A stretch of DNA of 64,000 nt, taken from assembly GCF_000152805.1 (NCBI RefSeq), contig NZ_CH902578.1, forward strand, positions 2,721,263-2,785,262, in the 5' to 3' direction. The DNA comes from Maritimibacter alkaliphilus HTCC2654 (GTDB lineage Bacteria; Pseudomonadota; Alphaproteobacteria; Rhodobacterales; Rhodobacteraceae). Positions 18,215 to 27,791 of this stretch are shown piece by piece. A program made the position numbers and the translations under genes. The notes below the pieces were generated by a model. The model was not told where the DNA came from, ran no database searches, and saw only the letters and a program-made list of their open reading frames with translations. The first letter of the stretch is position 1. Every line of letters begins with the position of its first letter.

Positions 18215-19733
18215 CGGACGCCCGCTCGTCCGTGATCTGACGTTGGCCTTCGGGGCCGAACGTACCGGCATCGTCGGTGCGAACGGGTCAGGCAAATCCA
18301 CGCTGCTCGCCGCGATGTCGGCAGGCGGTCCGCATGTCTCGCACATCGGCACCTGCGGGCTGTTCGATCAACGGCTCGACCCGGCACAGGCCGTGCCGGA
18401 GGCGCTGGGCGTGGACGCCGCGCTTGCGCAACTCGACCGGATCGAAAGCGGGATCTTCGAGCCCGCCGACCTCGACACCGCCGACTGGACGTTGCCTGCG
18501 CGGACCGAAGGCGTGGTCGCGCGTCTTGGCCTGCCCGCCGATACCCTCGCGCGTCGCGTCGGTGACCTTTCCGGCGGGCAGCGCACACGTTTGTCGGTCG
18601 CCCGCGTCCTGATCGACGCGCCGGACCTGCTCCTGATGGATGAGCCGACGAACAATCTGGACCGCGCGGGCCGAGCCTTGATCGCCGAGCTGATCGCGGG
18701 GTGGTCCGGCGGCGTCGTGGTGGTGAGCCATGATCGGGAATTGCTGGAGGGGATGGAGCGCATACTCGAACTGTCACCGACAGGCTGGCACCTGCACGGC
18801 GGCGGCTGGTCGGTCTATGCCGAAGCCCGCGCGGCCCGCGAAGCACATGCGCAAGCCGCGCTGGAGACGGCCGAACGCGACCTTGCGCGGACCAAGCGCG
18901 AGATTCGAGCACGGGAAGAAAAGAAAGCGCGCCGCGACCGCGCCGGGCGCGCCCTGCGTGCGAGTGGCAGCCAGCCCAAAGTGCTACTCGACGCGATGAA
19001 GGACCGGGCCGGGCGCACGGCGGGGCGCGAGGCCGCGCTGTCGCAGAAGCTGGAGGACCGCGCCGCCGCCGCGCGTGCAACGGCTTCGGCCCAGGTCGCA
19101 GCACGGCGCGACCTTCGGATCGACGCGACGCCGCGATCTGCGCACGGAATCGTGGCGGCAATGGCGGGTGCGGCGACGATGCGCGGCGCGTTTCATGTCG
19201 GTCCCATCGACCTCACAATTCACGCCGGGGAGCATGTCGCGCTTGAAGGTGCCAACGGCGCGGGCAAGTCCACACTGCTCGACATGCTGCGCGGCCATCT
19301 TCCCACCACGGGCGACATTCGCAGACCGGGCCGGATCGCGATGCTGGACCAACATGCCGAAACGCTCGCGCATGATGAAACCATCGTCGCGGGGCTGCGC
19401 CGTCTGCATCCGGGCATGACCCTGAACGATGCCCACACCGTCCTTGCGCGTTTTGCGTTCCGGAACATCGATGCCGAGAAGCTGGTCGGCACGCTGTCGG
19501 GCGGCGAACGCTTGCGGGCCGGGCTGGCGGCCGCGCTGGGCGGGCCGCCACCAGACCTGCTGATCCTCGACGAGCCGACTAATCACCTCGACATCGAGGC
19601 GGTCGAGGTGCTGGAGGCCGCGCTTGCGGACTATCCCGGTGCGCTGCTTGTGGTCAGCCATGACAGCGCCTTCCTCGACGCCATCGGCATTGATCGGGTG
19701 CTCACGCTTGCCAACGGGCGGCTGGCGGATTGA
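18168..19733 (+). CDS. ABC-F family ATPase (ribosome-associated type)
   Basis: 521 residues, two ABC domains and no membrane segments, the ABC-F layout. Domain 1: GANGSGKST (near 37), LSGGQRTRLS, LLMDEPTNNLD. A highly charged linker (residues about 225 to 290, rich in Arg, Ala and Glu) corresponds to the P-site tRNA interaction motif region. Domain 2: GANGAGKST, LSGGERLRAGLA, LILDEPTNHLD. ABC-F proteins act on the ribosome's tRNA exit site to relieve stalling or give antibiotic protection. The subgroup (Uup-like or other) cannot be fixed by eye. Possible leader ORF upstream. Confidence 0.9.
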   Translation: MSAFLSLHDLSLKTPDGRPLVRDLTLAFGAERTGIVGANGSGKSTLLAAMSAGGPHVSHIGTCGLFDQRLDPAQAVPEALGVDAALAQLDRIESGIFEPADLDTADWTLPARTEGVVARLGLPADTLARRVGDLSGGQRTRLSVARVLIDAPDLLLMDEPTNNLDRAGRALIAELIAGWSGGVVVVSHDRELLEGMERILELSPTGWHLHGGGWSVYAEARAAREAHAQAALETAERDLARTKREIRAREEKKARRDRAGRALRASGSQPKVLLDAMKDRAGRTAGREAALSQKLEDRAAAARATASAQVAARRDLRIDATPRSAHGIVAAMAGAATMRGAFHVGPIDLTIHAGEHVALEGANGAGKSTLLDMLRGHLPTTGDIRRPGRIAMLDQHAETLAHDETIVAGLRRLHPGMTLNDAHTVLARFAFRNIDAEKLVGTLSGGERLRAGLAAALGGPPPDLLILDEPTNHLDIEAVEVLEAALADYPGALLVVSHDSAFLDAIGIDRVLTLANGRLAD

Positions 19734-19758
19734 CCTTGCATCCCGGTGTGAGGTGCAG

Positions 19759-20640
19759 ATGATCGCGCCCATGACCAGAACGCTTCTTTCCTTCGGCCAC
19801 GGCTTCTCTGCCCGCGCCCTGTCGCGCATCCTCATCCCTCAAGGCTGGCGGGTGATCGGGACCACCCGATCCGAGGACAAGGCTCAGGCGCTGCGAGACG
19901 AAGGGGTCGAACCGCTTATCTGGCCGGGCACCGACATGACCGAGGCCATCGGGCAGGCGACACATATGCTTATCTCGACCGCGCCCGGCGAGGACGGCGA
20001 CCCGGTGCTGGCGGAATGGCGCGACACGATTGCGGCGCGGGCGGATCGGTTCGACTGGGTCGGCTATCTTTCGACGACCGGGGTCTACGGCGACCATCAG
20101 GGTGGCTGGGTCGATGAGGAAACCGGGCTGACACCGGGCACCAAGCGCGGCAAGCAGCGCGTGAAGGCCGAGGGCGAATGGTGGATGCTGGCGAAGGAGA
20201 CGCGGATGCTCCCGCTCCACATTTTCCGGCTCGCGGGCATTTACGGGCCGGGGCGCGGGCCGTTCGCCAAGGTCCGCAACGGGACGGCGCGGCGGATCAT
20301 CAAGCCGGATCAGGTATTCTCACGCATCCATGTGGACGACATCGCGCAGGTGCTTGCCGCGTCCATCGCCAAACCGCGACCGGGCCGCATCTACAACGTC
20401 TGCGATGACGAGGCCGCGCCGCCGGAGGATGTCATCGCATATGCGGCAGACCTGCTTGGGAAACCTATTCCGCTTTCGGAGGATTTCGCGGATGCGGACA
20501 TGACCCCGATGGCGCGCAGTTTCTATGCCGAGTCCAAACGCGTGCGCAACGACCGCATGAAGCGGGAGCTTGGCGTCACGCTAAAATACCCGACCTATCG
20601 CGAGGGGTTGTCGGCCCTGCTGAATGAGCAGGGCGCATAG
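19759..20640 (+). CDS. NAD(P)-dependent SDR/epimerase-like protein (YeeZ type)
   Basis: 293 residues of the extended SDR superfamily. The N-terminus (TRTLLSFGHGFSARAL) holds a variant dinucleotide motif, GHGFSA, instead of GxxGxxG. YLSTTGVYGDHQGGWVDE matches the YeeZ/WcaG-like group. The usual active-site Tyr position is replaced by a Lys-rich stretch (GTKRGKQRVKAE). ATG 19759 follows AGGTG; a second Met lies four codons later. Substrate unknown. Confidence 0.78.
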   Translation: MIAPMTRTLLSFGHGFSARALSRILIPQGWRVIGTTRSEDKAQALRDEGVEPLIWPGTDMTEAIGQATHMLISTAPGEDGDPVLAEWRDTIAARADRFDWVGYLSTTGVYGDHQGGWVDEETGLTPGTKRGKQRVKAEGEWWMLAKETRMLPLHIFRLAGIYGPGRGPFAKVRNGTARRIIKPDQVFSRIHVDDIAQVLAASIAKPRPGRIYNVCDDEAAPPEDVIAYAADLLGKPIPLSEDFADADMTPMARSFYAESKRVRNDRMKRELGVTLKYPTYREGLSALLNEQGA

Positions 20641-20643
20641 GCG

Positions 20644-20829
20644 TCAGAGGATCAGGCCGAGGCCCACGAAAAACAGAAAGAAAAGCGGCGGGATCACGTG
20701 GTGGTTGAAACCCGATGTCGCCGTTTCCTGTGCGATGACCGCCTGATTCATGACCGGATCGACAAGGGTGCCCGCAAAGGCCGAGCCTGCGATGACGGCG
20801 ATGACCGCGCCAAGGATGATCTTGTTCAT
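20644..20829 (-). CDS. Small exported or membrane protein, unknown function
   Basis: 61 residues: a signal-like N-terminus (MNKIILGAVIAVIAGSAFAG), a short polar middle ending in HHVIP, and a C-terminal hydrophobic segment (LFFLFFVGLGLIL). GGGGAAGAGA precedes the ATG. Similar signal-plus-C-terminal-helix miniproteins are common in Rhodobacterales, but I cannot name a function. It stands alone between the SDR and dxs. Confidence 0.7.
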   Translation of the reverse strand: MNKIILGAVIAVIAGSAFAGTLVDPVMNQAVIAQETATSGFNHHVIPPLFFLFFVGLGLIL

Positions 20830-20944
20830 TCTCTTCCCCTAACACTAAATACGCTAGTGATTGGGTGATTATGCCCCACATGCAGTGCAGGTCTAGAAAA
20901 AAGCGTCGGTTTTTGGCCCGGTGTTGCGTGCCGAAAACGCTTTC

Positions 20945-22873
20945 TCAGGCGCGCTGCGATCCGAGTGTCGAGATATCCAAAGCCGACATCACTTTCGCAA
21001 CCATATCGTCGGCGGTCAGGCCCGCGACTTCGTACATCTGATCCGGCGTCGCCTGATCGATGAAAGTGTCGGGCAGGACCATCGAGCGAAATTTCAGCCC
21101 CGAATCGAAAACGCCGTTCTCGGCCAGCAATTGTGCGACGTGGCTTCCGAACCCGCCGATGGCGCCTTCTTCGATCGTTATGAGAACCTCGTGCTCGCGC
21201 GCGAGTTTCAGGATCATGTCCTCGTCCAGCGGCTTGGCGAAACGCGCGTCGGCAATCGTCGGCGTGATCCCCTTGGCCGTCAGCATCTCGGCGGCCTTGT
21301 GGACCTCGGTGAGGCGCGGACCGAGAGACAGGAACGCGACGCGCTTGCCCTCTGCCACGATGCGGCCCTTGCCGATCTCGAGCGCGGTGGGCGTCTCGGG
21401 CATTTCGGTGCCGACCCCGGCACCACGCGGATACCGCACGGCCGAGGGGCGGTCGTCGATCCCGCGCGCGGTTTCGATCATGTTCACCAGCTCCGCCTCG
21501 TCCGACGGGGCCATGATGACGAAGTCCGGCAGGTTGGCGAGATAGGCGATGTCGAAACTGCCCGCATGGGTCGCGCCGTCGGCCCCGACCAGACCGGCCC
21601 GGTCGATCATGAAACGCACGGGCAGGCGCTGGATCGCCACGTCATGCACGACCTGATCGTAGCCGCGTTGCAGGAAGGTCGAGTAGATCGCGCAGAACGG
21701 CCGCATCCCGCCAGCCGCGAGCCCGGCCGAAAACGTCACCCCGTGCTGCTCGGCGATGCCCACGTCGAATGTCCGGCTCGGGAAGCGCGCCCCGAAGATG
21801 TCGACGCCCGTTCCGTCCGGCATGGCCGCCGTGACGGCGACGATCTTGTCGTCGGTCTCGCCCAGCTTGGTCAGGGTCTTGCCGAAGACGCTGGTGTAAG
21901 ACGGCGCATTCGACGGCGCCTTGTGCTGTTTTCCGGTGGGAACGTCGAACTTGGCGGTCGCGTGGCCCTTGTCGTCGCGTTCCTCGGCGGGGCGATAGCC
22001 TTTGCCCTTGCGGGTGATCGCGTGGATCAGGACCGGCCCGGTCGCGCGGGCTTTCACCGTCCGCAACACCTGTGCCAACTGATCCATGTCGTGTCCGTCG
22101 ATGGGGCCGACATAGGAAAAGCCGAGCTCTTCGAACATCGTGCCGCCGACGGTCATGCCCTTGAGCATTTCCTTGGCGCGTCGTGCCCCTTCCTGAAACG
22201 GCGGGGGGAGCAGGCGCACGGCACCCTTCGCGGCGGCCTTGAACTCCTGAAACGGCTCGCCCGCATATAGGCGCGACAGGTAGGTCGACAGGGCACCGAC
22301 AGGCGGGGCGATGGACATTTCGTTGTCGTTCAGGACGACGATCAGGCGTTTGTTCAGATGGCCCGCGTTGTTCATCGCCTCGAAGGCCATGCCCGCGCTC
22401 ATCGCGCCGTCACCGATCACGGCGATACAGTCGCCGATCCCGTTCTCGGGCGATCCCCCAAGGTCGCGCGCCACGGCAAAACCAAGCGCGGCCGAGATCG
22501 AGGTGGAGCTATGGGCCGCACCGAAAGGGTCGTAGGGCGACTCGGTCCGCTTGGTGAAGCCCGACAGACCGTCCTTCTGCCGGATCGAGGTCATCCGGTC
22601 GCGGCGGCCCGTCAGGATCTTGTGCGGATAGCATTGGTGCGACACATCCCAGATCAGCTTGTCGTGCGGCGTGTCGAAAATCGCGTGAATCGCGACGGTC
22701 AGTTCGACCACGCCCAGACCTGCGCCAAGGTGCCCGCCGGTCTTCGACACGGAATAGATCGTCTCGGCGCGCAGCTCGTCGGCAAGCTGGCGCATTTCCG
22801 CTACGGACAGCCCACGCATGTCGGCGGGCGACGCGATCCGGTCGAGAAGGGGCGTTGCGGGTTTTTCGGGCAT
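20945..22873 (-). CDS. dxs: 1-deoxy-D-xylulose-5-phosphate synthase
   Basis: First enzyme of the MEP isoprenoid pathway: TPP-dependent condensation of pyruvate and glyceraldehyde 3-phosphate. 642 residues. Catalytic His is in [14 protein letters not shown]; the TPP/Mg motif is [13 protein letters not shown] to LNDNEMSI; the transketolase pyrimidine-binding part has [14 protein letters not shown] and [17 protein letters not shown] 22873 follows GACGAGG; a TTG 18 bases earlier opens the frame but overlaps the ispA stop. Last in the deacetylase-xseB-ispA-dxs operon. Confidence 0.96.
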   Translation of the reverse strand: MPEKPATPLLDRIASPADMRGLSVAEMRQLADELRAETIYSVSKTGGHLGAGLGVVELTVAIHAIFDTPHDKLIWDVSHQCYPHKILTGRRDRMTSIRQKDGLSGFTKRTESPYDPFGAAHSSTSISAALGFAVARDLGGSPENGIGDCIAVIGDGAMSAGMAFEAMNNAGHLNKRLIVVLNDNEMSIAPPVGALSTYLSRLYAGEPFQEFKAAAKGAVRLLPPPFQEGARRAKEMLKGMTVGGTMFEELGFSYVGPIDGHDMDQLAQVLRTVKARATGPVLIHAITRKGKGYRPAEERDDKGHATAKFDVPTGKQHKAPSNAPSYTSVFGKTLTKLGETDDKIVAVTAAMPDGTGVDIFGARFPSRTFDVGIAEQHGVTFSAGLAAGGMRPFCAIYSTFLQRGYDQVVHDVAIQRLPVRFMIDRAGLVGADGATHAGSFDIAYLANLPDFVIMAPSDEAELVNMIETARGIDDRPSAVRYPRGAGVGTEMPETPTALEIGKGRIVAEGKRVAFLSLGPRLTEVHKAAEMLTAKGITPTIADARFAKPLDEDMILKLAREHEVLITIEEGAIGGFGSHVAQLLAENGVFDSGLKFRSMVLPDTFIDQATPDQMYEVAGLTADDMVAKVMSALDISTLGSQRA

Positions 22874-22887
22874 CGGGGGCCTCGTCT

Positions 22888-23748
22888 TCAATTCTTCCGC
22901 GAAATAGCGAAGCGCGCGGCCTCTCGCAAGTTATCGGCCTTCTGACCAAAGGGCGCGAGAACGTCGCAGGCATTGTCCACAAGCATATGGGCACGCTTGC
23001 GCGCCCCGTCCATGCCGAGAAGCGAAACGAAGGTCGCCTTACCGGCGTCCTTGTCTTTCTGAACCGCCTTGCCGACGGTTTCGGCATCGCCTTCGATGTC
23101 CAGAATGTCGTCGGCGATCTGGAACGCCTGACCCAGCGCGGCCCCGTATTGGCGCAGCGGTTCGCGGTCGGCCTCGCCCAGTATCGCCCCGGCGAAGGCG
23201 GACCATTCGAACAGCGCCCCGGTCTTGCCCGCCTGAAGCGCGATGATTTCGTCCAAAGTGAGCGGGTTCGGCGCCACCTCTGCTGCGAGATCGAGCGATT
23301 GTCCCATCACCATGCCGAATCCCCCGGCACCGTGACCGAGCGTGCGGGCGAGTTCCGCGCGTATGTCGCCGCTTCCGACCGCCGGGTCACCGACCAGTTC
23401 GAAGGCAAGGAATTGCAGCGCGACCCCGACCAGAACGCCCGTCGCCTCGTCCCATTTGACATGGACGGTCGGGCGGCCGCGCCTGAGGTCGTCGTCGTCC
23501 ATGCAGGGCAGGTCGTCATGGACGAGCGAGCTGGCGTGGACCGCTTCGATCGCGGCGGCGGCATAGGACGAGCGGTCCGGCGACACGTCGAACAGCGACG
23601 CCCCTTCGATGACCAGAAACCCGCGCAGGCCCTTGCCGCCTTCGACCGCATAGGCCATCGGCTCGGCCAACGGCCCGGTTTTCGGCAAGGCATGTGCGAG
23701 TCGCGCACGCGCGCGCCGATTCGCTTCTTCCAGCGCGTCGTGAAACAT
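22888..23748 (-). CDS. ispA: Short-chain polyprenyl diphosphate synthase (farnesyl/geranylgeranyl)
   Basis: 286 residues, trans-isoprenyl diphosphate synthase. First Asp-rich motif [10 protein letters not shown] near residue 80 with the RRGRPTVH that follows; second is DDILDIEGD near 220. Its head region reads GGKGLRG where many family members have GGKRLRP; this variant occurs in alphaproteobacterial IspA as I recall. Makes FPP or GGPP for quinones and other isoprenoids. Start overlaps the xseB stop by one base; dxs follows after 14 bases. Confidence 0.94.
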   Translation of the reverse strand: MFHDALEEANRRARARLAHALPKTGPLAEPMAYAVEGGKGLRGFLVIEGASLFDVSPDRSSYAAAAIEAVHASSLVHDDLPCMDDDDLRRGRPTVHVKWDEATGVLVGVALQFLAFELVGDPAVGSGDIRAELARTLGHGAGGFGMVMGQSLDLAAEVAPNPLTLDEIIALQAGKTGALFEWSAFAGAILGEADREPLRQYGAALGQAFQIADDILDIEGDAETVGKAVQKDKDAGKATFVSLLGMDGARKRAHMLVDNACDVLAPFGQKADNLREAARFAISRKN

Positions 23749-23990
23749 CAGTCGGTCTCGACCGGCGTCGTCCCCGTCGGTTGCCCGTCCCGGTCCAGCG
23801 TGATCGCCGCGACCTTTTCCTCGGCCGCCTTAAGCTTTTCTTCGCATTGCGCCTTGAGCGCAGCACCGCGTTCGTAAAGCTTGATCGATTCTTCGAGCGC
23901 CACGTCGCCGCGCTCCAACTGGCTCACCACCTGTTCAAGCTCGCGCATCGCCTCTTCGAAGCTCATGTCTTTCACTGGCTTGTCGGTCAT
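23748..23990 (-). CDS. xseB: Exodeoxyribonuclease VII small subunit
   Basis: 80 residues, two-helix coiled-coil protein: MSFEEAMRELEQVVSQLERG, then GDVALEESIKLYERGAAL, the XseB signature, and a polar tail. It binds several copies to XseA for single-strand DNA degradation. Overlaps the upstream deacetylase gene by four bases (ATGA) and abuts ispA; this order is conserved in many proteobacteria. Confidence 0.95.
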   Translation of the reverse strand: MTDKPVKDMSFEEAMRELEQVVSQLERGDVALEESIKLYERGAALKAQCEEKLKAAEEKVAAITLDRDGQPTGTTPVETD

Positions 23991-24922
23991 GCGCCACGCT
24001 CCATCAGGGTTTTCACATGCGCTGCGGTGCCCTGCGCCAGCGCGTCGAGATCATATCCGCCCTCGAGTGAGGACACCACCCGGCCCTCGCAGACCTTTTC
24101 GGCCACATCCACTATCCGATCGGTTACCCACGCATAGTCTTCGGTGCGCCAGTTCAGCCCGGCAAGCGGGTCGGCGGCATGTGCGTCGAACCCTGCCGAC
24201 ACGAGGATCAGTTGCGGTTCGTAGTCCTCGATCCAGGGCAAAATGTGCTCGCCCCATGCCTCGCGCATCAACTGCGATCCCGATCCGCTGTCGAGTGCGG
24301 CGTTACGGATCTGGTCATATGCGCCGGTTTCATTCGGCGCGCCGGTGCCGGGATAAAGCGGCATCTGGTGCGACGAGGCGAAGCGCACGCCACTTTCGTT
24401 CCAAAGCACATCCTGCGTGCCGTTGCCGTGGTGCACGTCGAAGTCCAGCACCGCGACCCGGTCGAGTCCGTGGTGTTCGATTGCGTGCAACGCCGCGATG
24501 GCGACGTTGGCGAACAGGCAGAACCCCATCGGCTTCGCCTTTTCGGCATGGTGCCCGGGCGGGCGGGTCATGACGAAGGCATTGCTGGCTTCGCCCGACA
24601 GAACGGCATCGACCGCCGCGATGTTGCCGCCGATGGCCCGCATCGCGGCGTTGAAACTGCCCGGCGCCATCGAAGTGTCGGCGTCGATCTGGGCGTAGCC
24701 CTCGACCGGCTCCGATGTGCGTATCCTGTCGAGATGCGCCAGCGGATGTGCCAGCCGCACGTGCTTTTCCTCGCCCATCGGCGCGGCGCGGCGGTCGAGC
24801 GCGTCGAATTCGGGTTTGGCGAGGGCGCGCCCAATGGCCTCCAGACGTTCGACCCGTTCCGGGTGTCCCGGCGGCGTCACGTGGTCAAGGCATTGGTCAT
24901 GCGAAAAAAGCAGCGTTGTCAT
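23987..24922 (-). CDS. Histone-deacetylase-family amidohydrolase
   Basis: 311 residues of the arginase/deacetylase fold (class II-like, acetylpolyamine amidohydrolase relatives). Motifs: TPPGHPERVERL near the start, TRPPGHHAEKA with the catalytic His pair, DFDVHHGNGTQ with the zinc Asp and His, SAGFDAHAADPL, and LEGGYDLDALA. Removes acetyl groups from polyamines, lysine or other small amines; substrate unknown. First gene in the operon leading to dxs. Confidence 0.9.
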   Translation of the reverse strand: MTTLLFSHDQCLDHVTPPGHPERVERLEAIGRALAKPEFDALDRRAAPMGEEKHVRLAHPLAHLDRIRTSEPVEGYAQIDADTSMAPGSFNAAMRAIGGNIAAVDAVLSGEASNAFVMTRPPGHHAEKAKPMGFCLFANVAIAALHAIEHHGLDRVAVLDFDVHHGNGTQDVLWNESGVRFASSHQMPLYPGTGAPNETGAYDQIRNAALDSGSGSQLMREAWGEHILPWIEDYEPQLILVSAGFDAHAADPLAGLNWRTEDYAWVTDRIVDVAEKVCEGRVVSSLEGGYDLDALAQGTAAHVKTLMERGA

Positions 24923-24980
24923 GGGCGGACGCTAGGCGAATAGACAGGGCGCTTCAAGGTCGCGAAGGCGCTCTTGGCGA

Positions 24981-25856
24981 TCATTCAGGCAGCCTTTCGG
25001 ACAGCGCCTGATCCAGCGTCGCCCAATCGTCTGCCTCCAACCTGACGGGAAGGACAAGCACCTTGGGCCGGAACGCCACCGGCAGGCGCACGGCGTCTTT
25101 CTCGGTCGTGACCAGTTGCGCGCCTGCCATGGCCGCCTCACGCTCCAACCGGGCGAGCAGGGTGGGTGTCATTTCCTGATGATCCGCCAGCGCCTGCGCG
25201 CGCACCACCTGCGCGCCGATGTCGCGGAGTGTCGCGAAGAACCGCTCTGGCACGCCGATCCCGGCAAAGGCGAGGACGGGCAGACCTTTCCACGTCATCC
25301 CGGTCTGAAGCACGTCGAGATACGCACTAATGCGGGGCAGGGGCACGGTCCGAAACGCCTTCTGCGCGCGCTGTGGCCCGACGGTCACCAGCAGGTCGGC
25401 CTCCGCCAGCCCCCGCGACAAGGGGTGGCGCAGCGGGCCGAGCGGCCAGACCCTGCCGTTCCCGAACCCCCTGACCGCATCCTCGACGAGGATGCGGTAG
25501 TCCGAGGCGACGTCCTGCGGGCCGTCCTCTTCCACGATCAGCAGGTCGGCACCGGCGTCCGCCGCCGCGCGCGCCGCTTCGACCATGTCGGACCCGACCC
25601 ATGTCGGCGCGAAGGCCGCGGACAAGAGCGGTTCGTCCCCCACGTCGTTGGCGGTGTGCGTTCGTTCGTTCACGCGTAGGGGCGCGTCGCTCGCCCGCAT
25701 GACGACATGAACCTTCCTGTCGGGGCGACCAAGACGTTGGGCGAGGGCGATCACCATCGGGGTCTTGCCGGTCCCGCCCCGCGACAGGCTGGCGACCGAT
25801 ACGACGGGCACATCCACGCGAACGGGGTCAGGGCGTCGGGACCGGGGAAAGCGCAC
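24981..25856 (-). CDS. lpxK: Divergent, N-terminally short LpxK (lipid A 4'-kinase) homologue
   Basis: Homologue of tetraacyldisaccharide 4'-kinase, 291 residues against about 330 usual. The likely start is GTG 25856, nine bases after AAAGGG and three after the kdtA stop; the frame upstream is kdtA shadow. The usual N-terminal membrane helix is absent. Kept: Walker A GGTGKTP, VGDEPLL, RGFGNGRVWPLGPLR, the ADHQ His region and LVTTEKDAVRLP. Altered: the RGYGG motif (here RASDAP) and DDGFQ (here EEDGPQ, one Asp retained). Could be a relaxed-specificity or altered kinase. Sits after an equally divergent kdtA. Confidence 0.75.
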   Translation of the reverse strand: MRFPRSRRPDPVRVDVPVVSVASLSRGGTGKTPMVIALAQRLGRPDRKVHVVMRASDAPLRVNERTHTANDVGDEPLLSAAFAPTWVGSDMVEAARAAADAGADLLIVEEDGPQDVASDYRILVEDAVRGFGNGRVWPLGPLRHPLSRGLAEADLLVTVGPQRAQKAFRTVPLPRISAYLDVLQTGMTWKGLPVLAFAGIGVPERFFATLRDIGAQVVRAQALADHQEMTPTLLARLEREAAMAGAQLVTTEKDAVRLPVAFRPKVLVLPVRLEADDWATLDQALSERLPE

Positions 25857-25858
25857 GG

Positions 25859-27142
25859 TCAGACGCCCTTTCGGTCGAGCGTGTCGAGCACCAGTTCCAC
25901 CACGCGATCCGTCGCCTGCGCGCCGTTGGTGGTCACGTCCCAAGCCGCCGAGGCCATGCGCGCCACGTGATCCGGCGCAAGCAATTCCTCGACCGTGCGG
26001 GTCAGATCCTGCTTGTCGCTGACGCATCGCGCCGCGCCCGCATCGCGCAGCCGTTCGAAGCTTTCGCGCCACGGACCCGGACGCGGACCATACAGCACCG
26101 CCGACCCCAATGCGGCGGCCTCGTAAGGATTGCGAACGGGCCCACCGGACAGCGTGCCGCCCAGAAAGGAGGTCGGCGCCAGACGATACCACAGGCCCAA
26201 CTCGCCGGGGACGTCGGCGATATAGATTTCGACCTCGGGCTCAGGTTCGTCTTCCAGCGAACGCAGGCCGACGACCCAGCCCTCGCTTTCCAGCTTACGG
26301 GCGAGGAGAGGCCCCTCGTTCGGGTCTTGTGGCGCAAGGATTAGAAGGAGCCTGTGCGACCGCCGCATGACCTGCTGGTGCACGCCTGTCAGGATCGCGA
26401 ATTCATCGGCCCCGGCGCCCGCCGCAAGCCAGACGGGACGCGCGGCAAGCTCTTCGGCCAGCATGTCGCGTTCGGCCTGACTGCATGTCAGGGGCGCGGT
26501 GCCTTCCTGAAGGAAACCCACCGTCTCGATCCGGTCGGGGGACACACCCAAGCCGATCAGGCCGGTTCGCGCAGTGTCGTCACCTGCGAACACATGAGTG
26601 AACTGGCGCAGGAGTGTCCGCCTGATACCCGGAAGCCAGCGCCAGCCGGCCCGTTCAGGCACCCGTGCGTCGACAAGCACCATGTCCACCCCGGCGCTCG
26701 CCGTCCGGTCGATCAGGCCCGGTTCGAACCTGTTTTCGGCCCAAAGGCATATGTCGGGACGCCAGTGACCCAAGAAAGCCTCGACCGCCCCGTCCTCGCC
26801 GTAGGGCGCGTATTGCAGGATCGCGCGTGACGGCAGGCGGGCCTCCAGCGGGTGATCCGGGTCGTGTCCGGTCGTGGTGACGAGAAAGCTCAGATCTTCG
26901 CGCTCGTCGGCCAGACGATCGACCAGTTCCGGAAATCCCAGCGCCTCGACCTCGTTGCCTGCGTGCAGCCAGATCAGCGGACCGGCGGGGCGGTCCTGAC
27001 GCGGCTTGCCCAACCGTTCGGCTGCGCGGGTCCGGTCTTCGGACCCTTCGACGAGACCGCGTTTGAGCCGCGCCTCGGCACGGGCACGCCCCCGCAGCTT
27101 CTGCGATGCCAGATAGAATGAAAGGCCGGGGCGTTTCGCCAT
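25859..27142 (-). CDS. kdtA: Divergent KdtA/WaaA (Kdo transferase) homologue
   Basis: 427 residues, normal length, GT-B fold homologue of 3-deoxy-D-manno-octulosonate transferase, which adds Kdo to lipid IVA. Global similarity is clear (IWLHAG, YAPYG, GHWRPDICLW, GFLQEGTAPLTC, VWLAAG, LGLWYRLAPTSFLGG). Yet the family's conserved positions differ: HASSVGE reads HAGNEVE, ESELWP reads AENRFEP, THPGEE reads GAGADE, and GGHNPLEPA reads GPVRNPYEAA. ATG 27142 lies eight bases after the DUF4170 gene. It may have a changed donor or acceptor, or be inactive. Confidence 0.8.
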   Translation of the reverse strand: MAKRPGLSFYLASQKLRGRARAEARLKRGLVEGSEDRTRAAERLGKPRQDRPAGPLIWLHAGNEVEALGFPELVDRLADEREDLSFLVTTTGHDPDHPLEARLPSRAILQYAPYGEDGAVEAFLGHWRPDICLWAENRFEPGLIDRTASAGVDMVLVDARVPERAGWRWLPGIRRTLLRQFTHVFAGDDTARTGLIGLGVSPDRIETVGFLQEGTAPLTCSQAERDMLAEELAARPVWLAAGAGADEFAILTGVHQQVMRRSHRLLLILAPQDPNEGPLLARKLESEGWVVGLRSLEDEPEPEVEIYIADVPGELGLWYRLAPTSFLGGTLSGGPVRNPYEAAALGSAVLYGPRPGPWRESFERLRDAGAARCVSDKQDLTRTVEELLAPDHVARMASAAWDVTTNGAQATDRVVELVLDTLDRKGV

Positions 27143-27149
27143 AGGCGGA

Positions 27150-27392
27150 TTATTCCAGCTCCTCGGTCGGCGAGGCGGGTGTTTCCTCGTCCCGAAGGCG
27201 ATGAAGGTGGGCGATGAAATACCGCATGTGGGCGTTGTCCACGGTGCGCTGCGCCTCGGCCCGCCAGGCGTCATAGGCGGTGGCGTAGTCCGGGTAGATC
27301 CCCACGATGTGAATATCGTCCACGCTCTTGAACTGGGTTTTGGTCGGGTCGACCAATTCGCCCCCGAACACGAGGTGCAGTCTTTGGGCCAT
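27150..27392 (-). CDS. DUF4170 protein
   Basis: 80 residues: MAQRLHLVFGGELVDPTKTQF, then VGIYPDYATAYDAWRAEAQRT and an acidic tail. This matches the DUF4170 family, found in alphaproteobacteria next to kdtA and lpxK, as here. No known activity. Probably first gene of a DUF4170-kdtA-lpxK operon, with only seven bases to kdtA. Confidence 0.85.
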   Translation of the reverse strand: MAQRLHLVFGGELVDPTKTQFKSVDDIHIVGIYPDYATAYDAWRAEAQRTVDNAHMRYFIAHLHRLRDEETPASPTEELE

Positions 27393-27452
27393 GTCCGTCT
27401 CCGCCGTTGCCTGTGCCGAGCCTATCGCAGGGCCGGGTGAGGTAAAAGGCGC

Positions 27453-27653
27453 TCAGGTCTTGAGGCGCGTCTCGTAGCCCGCCGCCTTGATCGCGTCGGC
27501 CAGAGCGGCGGTGTCGAGGGTCGAGTCGATCTCGACCTCGCGCGCGTCCATGTCGAACGCGATGACCGCGCCTTCGTCGGCGTCCATCACGGCGTCTTCG
27601 ATCTTTGCCTTGCAGTGGCCGCAGCTCATTTCGGGAATGGAAAACGTGGTCAT
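27453..27653 (-). CDS. copZ: Heavy-metal-associated (CopZ-like) copper chaperone
   Basis: 66 residues, a single HMA domain with metal motif MSCGHC near residue 9 (MxCxxC variant), then DAREVEIDSTLD and the C-terminal GYETRLKT. It carries Cu(I) to the P-type ATPase encoded divergently 138 bases away. Very acidic, as in many alphaproteobacterial CopZ. Confidence 0.88.
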   Translation of the reverse strand: MTTFSIPEMSCGHCKAKIEDAVMDADEGAVIAFDMDAREVEIDSTLDTAALADAIKAAGYETRLKT

Positions 27654-27733
27654 CGGAACCTCCTGAATGACCCCTCAGCTAGGATCGCGTCGCGCCTCCG
27701 TCAATCGGGATTCGAAAATTCCACCGCGACCTC

Positions 27734-27764
27734 TTGACCTTCCAGTGACTGGAAGGGCTATGTG
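27734..27764 (+). promoter_or_regulatory. CueR-type MerR-family promoter of copA
   Basis: TTGACC (27734-27739) and TATGTG (27759-27764) are separated by 19 bases, the over-long spacer typical of MerR-family promoters. Inside it CCTTCCAG-TGA-CTGGAAGG (27738-27756) is a perfect 8-bp dyad like the CueR operator. Promoter of copA-cueR; copZ on the other strand could share it. Confidence 0.88.
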
Positions 27765-27791
27765 GTGGATCATCGACAAAAGGAGTCGGTG

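Noticed and set aside
25857-26192. Longer LpxK N-terminus reading into kdtA
   Set aside because: The extension has Arg/Gly/Ala-rich shadow composition, no LpxK similarity, and would overlap kdtA by over 300 bases.
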